The notes under the pieces are model-generated. The model was given only the letters and a program-made list of their open reading frames with translations, searched no databases and was not told the DNA's origin. The translations under genes and the position numbers were made by a program. This document shows, one piece after another, positions 1-5,052 of a DNA stretch of 5,231 nucleotides (positions are counted from its first letter, which is position 1; every line of letters starts with the position of its first letter). Source of the stretch: an uncultured Eggerthellaceae bacterium (lineage in GTDB: Bacteria; Actinomycetota; Coriobacteriia; Coriobacteriales; Eggerthellaceae); assembly GCA_910589135.1 (NCBI GenBank), contig CAJUSL010000082.1:1-5231 (forward strand), written 5' to 3'.

Positions 1-373
1 TGATGGTGCCATCGGCCAGGTAACTATCCAGTATGGCCTGCTTTTCTTCCTCGGTCTTTTGCGGGGCCGTCTGCTGGGCCTGCTGGGTGGCGATCGGGCT
101 TTGCGTCTGGCCCTGGGCGACCACCAGCGTGCCGTCGAGCGGCACGTCCATATTGATGCGATTTACGCAAGAGTCCGTGGAGGACTGGTCCGTTTCCTGG
201 CTTGACGACATGCCGTCGGACGCTTCGGCTGCAGCGTCGGATGACAAGGGATCGGCGTAGGCGGGCACCACTTCGGAAAGAGGGAACGCGGGCATGAGCA
301 GCGCGCCCGTGAGCAGCACGGAAATAGCGACGCGCCCGGCGTTGTGCGTTGTCGGCTTCGTTTTCTCGAGCAC
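1..373 (-). CDS. Secreted protein of unknown function (N-terminal part, runs off the left edge)
   Basis: This is the first 124 codons of a gene cut by the window edge. The start is a GTG at 373-371 with a GGGGG Shine-Dalgarno run at 383-387, nine bases upstream. An in-frame TAA lies just before that run, so no earlier start is possible. The N-terminus has a basic stretch (residues 1-15, LEKTKPTTHNAGR), a hydrophobic core (about 16-31, VAISVLLTGALLMPAF) and a probable signal peptidase I site after VVPAYA, before DP. The mature part begins with a Ser/Asp/Ala/Gln-rich, low-complexity linker containing one Cys (in DSCVNRINMDVP), then a Gln-rich segment and a charged stretch, EEEKQAILDSYLADG. I recognise no domain, because the informative part lies outside the window. 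Export is well supported and function is unknown. The gene has its own promoter at 437-466. Confidence 0.75.
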   Translation of the reverse strand, partial: MLEKTKPTTHNAGRVAISVLLTGALLMPAFPLSEVVPAYADPLSSDAAAEASDGMSSSQETDQSSTDSCVNRINMDVPLDGTLVVAQGQTQSPIATQQAQQTAPQKTEEEKQAILDSYLADGTI

Positions 374-436
374 CTCGGCTGTCCCCCTTTACACAGCAGA
401 AGTGACCTGTGCGGTTCGATTGGTGCAATCTGATTC

Positions 437-466
437 ATTATATCGCGCTCGGTAACGGTTCGGCAA
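437..466 (-). promoter_or_regulatory. Sigma-70-type promoter of the left-edge secreted protein gene
   Basis: On the minus strand a perfect TATAAT (437-442) is preceded, at 18-bp spacing, by TTGCCG (461-466), a 4/6 match to the -35 consensus. Transcription would start near 430, giving a leader of about 57 bases before the GTG at 373. A 5-3-5 inverted repeat, GATTG-GTG-CAATC (418-430), lies at the predicted start point and could be an operator. A second pair of arms, CACAG / CTGTG (392-396 and 407-411), lies in the leader. Confidence 0.6.
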
Positions 467-471
467 CGCCT

Positions 472-506
472 AAAACGCCCGTCGTGCTGGCGATTTGGGA
501 CGTTTT
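472..506 (-). terminator. Possible intrinsic terminator downstream of the transporter gene
   Basis: Arms AAAACGCCC (472-480) and GGGACGTTTT (497-506) pair over nine bases with one unpaired base. On the minus strand the hairpin ends in GGGCGTTTT, a T4 tail. The structure is nearly symmetrical and would also end in TTTT on the plus strand. It lies about 100 bases past the transporter stop codon and directly before the -35 box at 461-466, a sensible place to insulate the two genes. The bulge and short T run make it moderate rather than strong. Confidence 0.45.
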
Positions 507-545
507 GCGGGTTCGATGGCAGCCTTGGCCGCACGCCACAGGCGC

Positions 546-621
546 AGGGGCGACGGGCGCGTGGCTACAGGCCGCAGGCGGAGGGGCGACGCGACGGGCG
601 CGTGGCTACAGGCCGCAGGCG
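546..621. repeat. Two-copy tandem repeat (30 bp identical, 41-bp period) across the transporter stop codon
   Basis: The 30 bases at 551-580 recur without mismatch at 592-621. The core reads GGCGCGTGGCTACAGGCC. A short flanking element, AGGGGCGAC, also occurs twice (546-554 and 582-590), and a decayed partial copy may lie at about 536-546. The right-hand copy contains the transporter stop codon (606-608) and its last codons, so the left copy looks like a duplication of the 3' end of that gene. No function is evident. Confidence 0.85.
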
Positions 622-1811
622 CGGCAGGCCACGAACAGCACCACCAAGAACCCCACGTTGAGGACGGTGAACAGCCCGACGAAGCGTCCGGCCGCGAAAT
701 CGGGAGTGCCGCGCAGGGCGGGAAACACCCGCGGCACGCTTATGAAATGCTGCAGGACGATAAGGCTCGCCAGCGAGCCCACCGGCGTTCCGGCGCCGCC
801 GATGTTGACGCCGACCAGCAGCGGCGCCCACTGGCCGGTGAAATGCGACAGCAGCACGGCGGCGGGCACGTTGCTGATCACCTGGCTCAGCGCAATGGAA
901 GCAAGCAGGCCGTCGGCGGCCATGAGGGATGCAAGCGTGCCGCCCAGGAAGGGCATGCGCGCCATGTTCCCCGCGAAGACGAAGAAGCAAGCGAAGGTGA
1001 TCAGCAGCGGATAGTCCACCGCCTTGAGCGCCCGTCGGTCCGCATACGCCAGAACCGCCAACACGACGAGCGCGACTGCCCACACCGGCACGATGCGGAA
1101 CACCGCGAGCGCCGTCAACGCCAGCAGCAGCGAGTACGCCAGCAGACGACGGCGGCCGAGCGGCAGACGGGAGACGGCTTCCATGGAGGCGGGCTTGTCG
1201 TCCGCGCCGCGCGTCAGAGCCAGCGTGCCGGACACGACGAGAGCCGCCGAGAGGACGAAGGGAAGCGCCATCGTGCGCAGGAAATCCCCCAGGTCGAGCG
1301 CGTAGTACGAGTAAAGGTACAGGTTCTGCGGGTTGCCGAACGGCAGCACCATGCCGCACAGGTTGGCGGCAAGTCCCTGCATGACGAATGCGGGCGCGAC
1401 GAGGCGCGCCCAGCCGGCCTTCACGAGGACGGTGGCCGACAGCGGCAGCATGATGATGAGCGCCAGGTCGTTGGTGGCCGCCATGGAGAGCACGCCCGTG
1501 GTCAGCACGAGGGCCATCACCACCGAGCGCGACGTGCTGAAGCGCTCGATGGCCAGGCGGGCCAAACGGTCGAACGCGCCCAGGTAGCGGAAGGCGTTCG
1601 CCACGGCCAGCACGCAGAACAGGCAGCCGAGCGTGTTCCAGTCGACGTAGCCCAGGTAGCCGCCATCCGGCGGCACGACCAGCATGGTGACTGCGGCCGC
1701 GGCTGCCGCGATGAGCAGCACGGCATGCTCGCGCACAAACGTGCGGACGGAAGCAACCGCGCGGGCGCCGGCGCCCTCCTTCCCCGATATGCCCACAAGC
1801 AGATTCCCCAT
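606..1811 (-). CDS. SLC13 / ArsB / CitM-superfamily ion transporter (integral membrane permease)
   Basis: The 401-residue protein is hydrophobic throughout, with about ten or more predicted membrane helices. It carries hallmarks of the ion transporter superfamily that includes ArsB, NhaD, CitM and the YbiR-like permeases. These are a TND motif (113-115) followed by LALIIMLPLS, an NPQN re-entrant-type motif (160-163), and in the second half the matching SNVPAAVLLS (313-322) and GVNIGGAGTPVGS (334-346). This two-fold arrangement suggests two pseudo-symmetric halves joined by a hydrophilic loop (about 200-222, RGADDKPASMEAVSRLPLGR). The length is normal for a YbiR-like member. The substrate (a carboxylate, another anion or arsenite) cannot be read from sequence, and no arsR or arsC neighbour supports arsenite. 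ATG 1811 is the first possible start because TGA lies three codons upstream. No good ribosome binding site precedes it. It sits 119 bp past the anti-sigma gene. Confidence 0.93.
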   Translation of the reverse strand: MGNLLVGISGKEGAGARAVASVRTFVREHAVLLIAAAAAAVTMLVVPPDGGYLGYVDWNTLGCLFCVLAVANAFRYLGAFDRLARLAIERFSTSRSVVMALVLTTGVLSMAATNDLALIIMLPLSATVLVKAGWARLVAPAFVMQGLAANLCGMVLPFGNPQNLYLYSYYALDLGDFLRTMALPFVLSAALVVSGTLALTRGADDKPASMEAVSRLPLGRRRLLAYSLLLALTALAVFRIVPVWAVALVVLAVLAYADRRALKAVDYPLLITFACFFVFAGNMARMPFLGGTLASLMAADGLLASIALSQVISNVPAAVLLSHFTGQWAPLLVGVNIGGAGTPVGSLASLIVLQHFISVPRVFPALRGTPDFAAGRFVGLFTVLNVGFLVVLFVACRACGL

Positions 1812-1819
1812 GGCGCTTC

Positions 1820-1825
1820 ATTATG
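1820..1825 (-). promoter_or_regulatory. Possible -10 box very close to the transporter start
   Basis: CATAAT on the minus strand (5/6 match to TATAAT) ends only eight bases before the ATG at 1811, and no convincing -35 box is seen at 16-18 bp. If used, it would give an almost leaderless transcript, which would agree with the missing Shine-Dalgarno sequence. Two small perfect palindromes lie just upstream, AAGGCGCCTT (1842-1851) and AGGGATTCCCT (1856-1866), and could be regulator sites. Confidence 0.2.
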
Positions 1826-1930
1826 AGACATTCTGCGCAACAAGGCGCCTTCGCCAGGGATTCCCTCCGCAATGGCGCGCAACGAACGAAATGGCCGCCG
1901 GCGCCGCCAACGCCAAGCCTCCCGTCTGCC

Positions 1931-2875
1931 CTAACGCCAGCCGTGATGCGCGCCGTGGCCTCCGTGGCCGCCGCCCGCGCCGGCCCCGTTGCCCGCGCCG
2001 CCTTCCGAGGCCGCCTTGCACGCTGCGATGCGGTCGCGCAGCTCGCGCATGGTCATGCTGGCGCAGTCCTCCACAGACACGGTGGGGTCAAGCTGCGTCA
2101 GCTCGACCGCGGCGGCGTAACGCCCGCAGCCCATGCCGTGGCCGTGCGCCTCGTCGTACAACTGCTGGCTGACCCCGCGGCAGTCCGCCTGGTACGGGCC
2201 GCCCGCCAGGCACGTCTCGCTCGCCATGGTCAGGGCCTGCTGCTGGGCTTCGTTGCTGGAAGACACGCTCACGGAGACGAAGGCATCCCCGTCGAGGTAC
2301 GGAGCGATCGCGTCGCTGGCAATCAGCGTCCGCAGCGCCCGCTCGTACGGCAGCCCATCAAGGGAGGCGTCTAGCAGCAGGCGGGCGCCGTCCTCGTTGA
2401 TGCCTTCGGCGGCCACCACTTCGTCCGCGCTATTCAGCTGCAGCTGGATGGATGGGTTGATGTCGATGTCCACGAACGCCGTGGGCGCCGTGTCGTCCAA
2501 AGCGGCGACCTGGCCATCGCCGGCACGGCTGGCTGAATCGGCGGGCTGGCCGCCGTCCGCACCTTCGGCAGCGGAGGCGGAGGCCGAGGCGGAAGCCGCT
2601 GCGCCGGGCACTTCAACGCCCGGCGCATCGATAGCCGCCTGTCCGGCGCCAAGCCGGAACGCCCCGAACCCCACCGCCGCCAGCACGACGCATGCCGCAA
2701 TCGCGCCGCCGACGAAACGGGTCACGCGACGGAACCGCATGGCAGACCGCGGCACGGCCCGGATGGCAGGCTGCTCGCCAGGGACCGCCCCGGACGCGGG
2801 ATGTGCGGCATCGAGCTGCGGGGCCGCCTGTCCCTCACGTTGCGCGCCGCGACCCTTCCGCCCCTGCGCGAGCAC
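1931..2875 (-). CDS. RsgI-like membrane anti-sigma factor (partner of the adjacent ECF sigma factor)
   Basis: This is the main open frame of a single-pass anti-sigma factor, 314 codons from a GTG at 2875. The N-terminal part (1-50) is cytoplasmic and basic. A membrane helix follows (about 54-75, FVGGAIAACVVLAAVGFGAF), then a Ser/Ala-rich linker (about 90-130). The extracytoplasmic domain begins with FVDIDINPSIQLQLN (134-148) and EGINEDGARLL, the pattern of the RsgI middle domain. RsgI proteins cleave themselves between Asn and Pro; here this is N140-P141 (codons 2458-2453). Next come SVSVSSSNEA (201-210), Cys 222, 232, 250, 271 and 286, a segment DPTVSVEDCASMTMRELRD (263-281), and a Gly/His-rich tail ending HGGHGAHHGWR. 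No carbohydrate-binding module is present. The GTG at 2875 has no ribosome binding site, and coding sequence clearly continues 20 codons further upstream, so the true N-terminus is longer (see 2876-2954). Sigma binding is inferred from operon position and architecture. Confidence 0.85.
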   Translation of the reverse strand: MLAQGRKGRGAQREGQAAPQLDAAHPASGAVPGEQPAIRAVPRSAMRFRRVTRFVGGAIAACVVLAAVGFGAFRLGAGQAAIDAPGVEVPGAAASASASASAAEGADGGQPADSASRAGDGQVAALDDTAPTAFVDIDINPSIQLQLNSADEVVAAEGINEDGARLLLDASLDGLPYERALRTLIASDAIAPYLDGDAFVSVSVSSSNEAQQQALTMASETCLAGGPYQADCRGVSQQLYDEAHGHGMGCGRYAAAVELTQLDPTVSVEDCASMTMRELRDRIAACKAASEGGAGNGAGAGGGHGGHGAHHGWR

Positions 2876-2954
2876 ATACGCAAGCGCCTGACGCTTCGCC
2901 TCGTCGGGGACCTCGATGCCGTCGAAGGCGCCAATCCAGATCGTTGTCGTTCAC
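2876..2954 (-). other. N-terminal end of the anti-sigma gene: coupled GTG start and apparent frameshift
   Basis: AAGGAGG (2962-2968), inside the last sigma codons, is seven bases before GTG 2954-2952, which overlaps the sigma stop as GTGA. This is the expected start of a coupled anti-sigma gene and reads V-N-D-N-D-L-D-W. That frame then turns Arg-rich and stops at 2835 after 39 codons. In the frame of the main anti-sigma reading, codons 2935-2876 encode IGAFDGIEVPDEAKRQALAY, which looks like a genuine sigma-binding N-terminus (an FDxI...PDExKRxAL pattern seen in such proteins) but has no usual start codon before the sigma stop. Joining the two needs a net shift of one base forward near 2931-2942, for example loss of one G from CTGGATT. 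The cause may be a mutation, a sequence error or recoding. Initiation at ATT 2935 is a weaker alternative because it has no adjacent ribosome binding site. Confidence 0.65.
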
Positions 2955-3442
2955 GACAGGGCCTCCTTCAGCATCTTCCTGCCCCGCGATATCCACGAAT
3001 ACACCGTGTTTACCGGAGCGTCCATGATTTCTGCGATTTCGGGCGCGGTGTAGCCTTCGTACAGCGAAAGGTACAGAGGGAAGCGCGGCGGGTCGTCCAG
3101 CGAGCGGAAGGCGTCGACCAGCTCGACGTGCCGCGACAGGGGGCTGTCGGTGGTGCGCGCCGATTCCCACAGACGCTGCTCGGCCGCATCGTCGAACGGC
3201 TGGTCCTTGCGGTGTGCCGCACGCAGCATGTCGCGGCACACGTTGGATGCCACCTTGATGAGCCACGCCTTGCGGTGCTCGTCGTCCCTGAATTCCGTCG
3301 TGTCGGCCAGCGCATACTTCAGAAACGTGTCCTGGAATGCGTCCTGGACGTCCTGCTCGCGCGAGAAGAAGCCGAAGCACGCGCGCCACACGGTGGAGCC
3401 GAAGCCGTCTATCGTCCGCTCGATGTCATCGCTGCTGCGCAC
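2951..3442 (-). CDS. ECF-family RNA polymerase sigma factor
   Basis: The 163-residue product is a typical two-domain ECF sigma factor. Region 2 spans about 10-76, with the core-binding helix DVQDAFQDTFLKYA (31-44) and the -10-reading part HRKAWLIKVASNVCRDML (56-73). A short acidic linker follows. Region 4 spans about 106-160, with the helix-turn-helix YTAPEIAEIMDAPVNTVYSW (131-150) followed by the basic ISRGRKMLKEAL. Start GTG 3442-3440 is preceded at six bases by GAGGG, and an in-frame TGA at 3454-3452 excludes earlier starts. A nearby ATG at about 3455 is out of frame. The stop codon overlaps a GTG start for the anti-sigma gene, so translational coupling is likely. It should direct RNA polymerase to promoters for an envelope or extracellular response when released by the anti-sigma factor. 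Its regulon is unknown, and the secreted-protein gene just upstream is the first candidate. Confidence 0.95.
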   Translation of the reverse strand: MRSSDDIERTIDGFGSTVWRACFGFFSREQDVQDAFQDTFLKYALADTTEFRDDEHRKAWLIKVASNVCRDMLRAAHRKDQPFDDAAEQRLWESARTTDSPLSRHVELVDAFRSLDDPPRFPLYLSLYEGYTAPEIAEIMDAPVNTVYSWISRGRKMLKEALS

Positions 3443-3485
3443 GTCTTTCCCTCATGTTGTCGCCCTGCCGCTGCGAACGCCCCAC

Positions 3486-3524
3486 GTCCGACGCCGGCCG
3501 CCCGCGCCATGCCCCGCGTCGGAC
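3486..3524. repeat. Perfect 9-bp inverted repeat between the secreted-protein and sigma genes
   Basis: GTCCGACGC (3486-3494) and GCGTCGGAC (3516-3524) form a GC-rich stem with a 21-base loop. The right arm starts four bases past the stop codon of the secreted-protein gene (3529-3531). The left arm lies about 43 bases before the sigma start. No T run follows on the minus strand, so it is not a standard intrinsic terminator. It may limit read-through or protect the 3' end of the upstream message, giving more secreted protein than sigma factor, or it may be a regulator site. Confidence 0.65.
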
Positions 3525-3528
3525 ATGG

Positions 3529-4161
3529 CTACCAGCAGTGACCTCCGCGATGGCCGCCGTGATGGCCATGGCCGTAGCCGTTGCTGGTGCCCGCGCCGTA
3601 GCCTGAGCCGGCGCCGTTGCTGGCGCCGCCTGCGCCCGAGCCGGCGCCAGAGCCGGTGCCATAATTGTCGCAGACGCCGTCGCCGTCGGCGTCGACATAG
3701 CCCCGGCCTCTTCCCTGAGAAGGTGCCACGGCCCCCTGGCCGTCTTGGCCGATTGGGCAGCCTGCGTCGTGGCCCGGGCAATCGACGATGGCGCATGCGC
3801 CCTGCTCGTAGCGGTCGCAGATGCCGTTGCCGTTCTCGTCGACGAAGCCGATGCCCGCCGCGGCGTTGGTTGCCGCCGCTTCGGCTGCCGCCTGTGCCGC
3901 CGCCTCATCGGCCGCCTGTGCCGCCATCGCGAACGCCTCGGCCACGCCGGCGACCTTCTGTCCAAGGCCAGGCTGAGCCGCCCGCTGCGCACCGGCGGAA
4001 TCGGATTGCCCGCCGGCAAGCGCCGGTTCGGTCAGCTGGAATGCGACCTGCTTCCCGGCCCCCTCGAACGCAACCGCGCTCGATGCCCCGAACGCAACCG
4101 CTGGGACCACAAGCGCCGCACAGGCTGCTGCCGCAATTGCGGCGACGACGACCTTCTTCAT
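3529..4161 (-). CDS. Secreted Cys- and Gly/His-rich protein with two calcium-loop-like motifs
   Basis: The 210-residue protein starts with a clear signal peptide (MKK, then a hydrophobic core at 4-22) and a probable cleavage after AFGA (26). Residues 69-103 are an Ala-rich helix (EAFAMAAQAADEAAAQ). Two copies of a motif G-x-G-[FY]-V-D-x-[ND]-G-[ND]-G-[IV]-C-D-x-Y follow, at 103-118 and 152-167. Their cores, DENGNGICDRYE (108-119) and DADGDGVCDNYG (157-168), have the Asp/Asn spacing of EF-hand or dockerin-type calcium loops, each with an added Cys. Between them is a Cys-rich stretch, CAIVDCPGHDAGC (123-135). The protein ends in a Gly/Ser/Ala-rich linker and a His-rich tail, GYGHGHHGGHRGGHCW (195-210). 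AGAGG seven bases before ATG 4161 supports the start. The gene is 86 bp ahead of the sigma gene on the same strand and is probably co-transcribed or co-regulated. Metal or calcium binding is inferred; the family is not one I can name. Confidence 0.85.
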   Translation of the reverse strand: MKKVVVAAIAAAACAALVVPAVAFGASSAVAFEGAGKQVAFQLTEPALAGGQSDSAGAQRAAQPGLGQKVAGVAEAFAMAAQAADEAAAQAAAEAAATNAAAGIGFVDENGNGICDRYEQGACAIVDCPGHDAGCPIGQDGQGAVAPSQGRGRGYVDADGDGVCDNYGTGSGAGSGAGGASNGAGSGYGAGTSNGYGHGHHGGHRGGHCW

Positions 4162-4194
4162 GGTGATGCCTCTCTTCTCGCGTTGACCCTCTGC

Positions 4195-4228
4195 CTATAA
4201 CAACGAATCAGCCCGGCGAATCCTTGCA
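4195..4228 (-). promoter_or_regulatory. Candidate promoter(s) of the secreted-protein / sigma operon
   Basis: Two overlapping possibilities lie 34-70 bases before the ATG at 4161. TGCAAG (4223-4228), 17 bp, then CGTTG (4201-4205) has the layout of an ECF-type promoter, in which a CGT-containing -10 element is common. Immediately next to it, TTATAG (4195-4200) could be a housekeeping -10, but no good -35 stands 16-18 bp before it. Autoregulation by the ECF sigma would fit, but the match is short and made by eye. Confidence 0.28.
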
Positions 4229-4299
4229 ACAAAATACATAACAGCGGCGAAGCAGGCAATGAAGAGGAGCAACGGTAGGCAGGTCAAGCATGCAAAACG

Positions 4300-4359
4300 C
4301 CCGTTTTCCCCGTCCCTTTGGGCGCCTTCTGTGACCCGTTTTCCCCGTCCCTTTGGGCG
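4300..4359. repeat. Two-copy 25-bp intergenic direct repeat, 35-bp period
   Basis: The 25 bases at 4300-4324 recur exactly at 4335-4359, separated by ten unique bases. On the minus strand the unit includes AAAGGGACGGGGAAAACGGG. Each copy can form a small hairpin from CGTCCC-TTT-GGGCG with one bulged base. The pair lies between the terminator of the lipoprotein gene and the promoter of the secreted-protein gene, outside any supported gene. It resembles the short intergenic repeats often scattered in bacterial genomes, but one window cannot show a family. Confidence 0.88.
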
Positions 4360-4390
4360 AAAAAATCCCCCGCGCCGAGCACAGGGGATT
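4360..4390 (-). terminator. Intrinsic terminator of the lipoprotein gene
   Basis: On the minus strand AATCCCC (4390-4384) pairs with GGGGATT (4370-4364), and an inner stem GTGC / GCGC closes on a TCG loop. The structure runs straight into a T6 tract (4365-4360). It lies 48 bases past the lipoprotein stop codon (4439-4441). The plus strand has no T run after the hairpin, so it acts in one direction. Confidence 0.85.
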
Positions 4391-4438
4391 GCGTCAAGCC
4401 AAGCCAGCAGAACCGGCCCGGCCAAGCATGCTTGCAGC

Positions 4439-4996
4439 CTAGAACGTGAACAGGCTCTGCAGCTTCGTCTTCGATTCCTCGGTGGGCTCCCACATATTGC
4501 CGTTCATGACGAAATCGATCGTGACCGGATCCTGCGGAGCAGCCTGCACGCTGGCGATGTACTCGAAAATCTTGTCGCCCAGGGCGGCTTTGCGCTCGTC
4601 CGTCGACATCGCAAGAAACGCGGGGTCCTCGGAAAGCCCTTCCATGATGGCCTCGGCCTGGTCCTCGTCGATGTCCTTCTGCGTCATGACGATGGTGGCC
4701 GTGGCGTTCTTGCCGTCGACGGTCACGTCCTCGATGGAGTAGTCGAAGCCGTCCAGCAGCGCCTCGGCGTATTCCTTCCCGTCGACCCCGACCGTCGCAA
4801 GCGCGACCGCGTTCTGGGACTGGATTTGGCTGATGACGCTCGAGTCGTGGTTCTTGTACGGATCGAGCTCCTTGGTCATCGACTCGCGGATGACCTCCTC
4901 ATTGGCTTCGTTGGCGTTGCAGCCCGTCAAAGCGCCCACGCTCACGACCAGCATGGCGGACGCGCAGATCGCAGCCAGCGATTTCGTCAGCTTCAT
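4439..4996 (-). CDS. Putative lipoprotein of unknown function
   Basis: The product is 185 residues. It has a lipoprotein signal peptide: basic MKLTK, a hydrophobic core (7-22) and a lipobox LTGC with the lipidated Cys at 26. It should be anchored to the outer face of the membrane. The mature part is acidic. After a helical segment (EEVIRESMTKELDPYK, 33-48) comes an alpha/beta-looking stretch with a beta pair, DYSIEDVTVDGKNATATIVM (85-104), then an acidic helical region (107-150) and a C-terminal strand, DPVTIDFVMNGNMWEP (156-171). This resembles small lipoproteins with an NTF2-like or DUF5105/DUF4878-like fold, but I cannot assign a family with confidence. ATG 4996 is chosen over upstream in-frame starts because of the strong GGGAGGG ribosome binding site just before it and the clean signal peptide. 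It is monocistronic by position, with its own terminator. Confidence 0.9.
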   Translation of the reverse strand: MKLTKSLAAICASAMLVVSVGALTGCNANEANEEVIRESMTKELDPYKNHDSSVISQIQSQNAVALATVGVDGKEYAEALLDGFDYSIEDVTVDGKNATATIVMTQKDIDEDQAEAIMEGLSEDPAFLAMSTDERKAALGDKIFEYIASVQAAPQDPVTIDFVMNGNMWEPTEESKTKLQSLFTF

Positions 4997-5043
4997 TGCT
5001 TCCCTCCCCTTTTCGTTCGGCCTATGAAACAAACGCTGCCCAA

Positions 5044-5052
5044 AATCTAGCA
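5044..5052 (-). promoter_or_regulatory. Weak extended -10 candidate for the lipoprotein gene
   Basis: TGC followed directly by TAGATT (TAGATT at 5044-5049) gives an extended -10 element about 48 bases before the ATG at 4996. No good -35 stands at the usual distance. The rest of the upstream DNA to the right edge holds no gene I can support, only a short direct repeat, CCGGAAAC (5159-5166 and 5169-5176). Confidence 0.25.

Noticed and set aside
546..621. CRISPR-like array
   Set aside because: Only two units, with an 11-bp gap that is itself partly repeated, and no cas genes in the window.
495..1826. Long open frame on the plus strand, 443 codons
   Set aside because: It is antisense to the transporter gene. 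The product is an Arg/Gln/His-rich composition shadow with no domain, whereas the minus strand gives a clear membrane transporter.
565..1872. Alternative minus-strand frame, 435 codons, overlapping the transporter
   Set aside because: Product is Arg/Ala/His-rich without membrane helices or motifs; it is a GC-rich shadow of the transporter frame.
2133..2891. Plus-strand open frame of 252 codons opposite the anti-sigma gene
   Set aside because: Low-complexity Ala/Ser/Pro product with no recognisable fold; the opposite strand has a clear RsgI-like protein.
3150..4166. Plus-strand open frame of 338 codons opposite the sigma and secreted-protein genes
   Set aside because: Product is Arg/Pro-rich nonsense, typical of the antisense of Gly/Ala-rich coding DNA, and it crosses two genuine genes and the space between them.
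4195..4287. Possible 31-residue membrane peptide (ends FVARIRRADSLL) just before the secreted-protein gene
   Set aside because: Only a TTG start without a ribosome binding site, and its longer form runs through a repeat and a terminator. It also overlaps the candidate promoter region.
4423..4434. Perfect palindrome CAAGCATGCTTG just after the lipoprotein stop codon
   Set aside because: A 12-bp palindrome with no loop cannot fold as a hairpin terminator, and a better terminator lies at 4360-4390. It is not enough alone to call a binding site.
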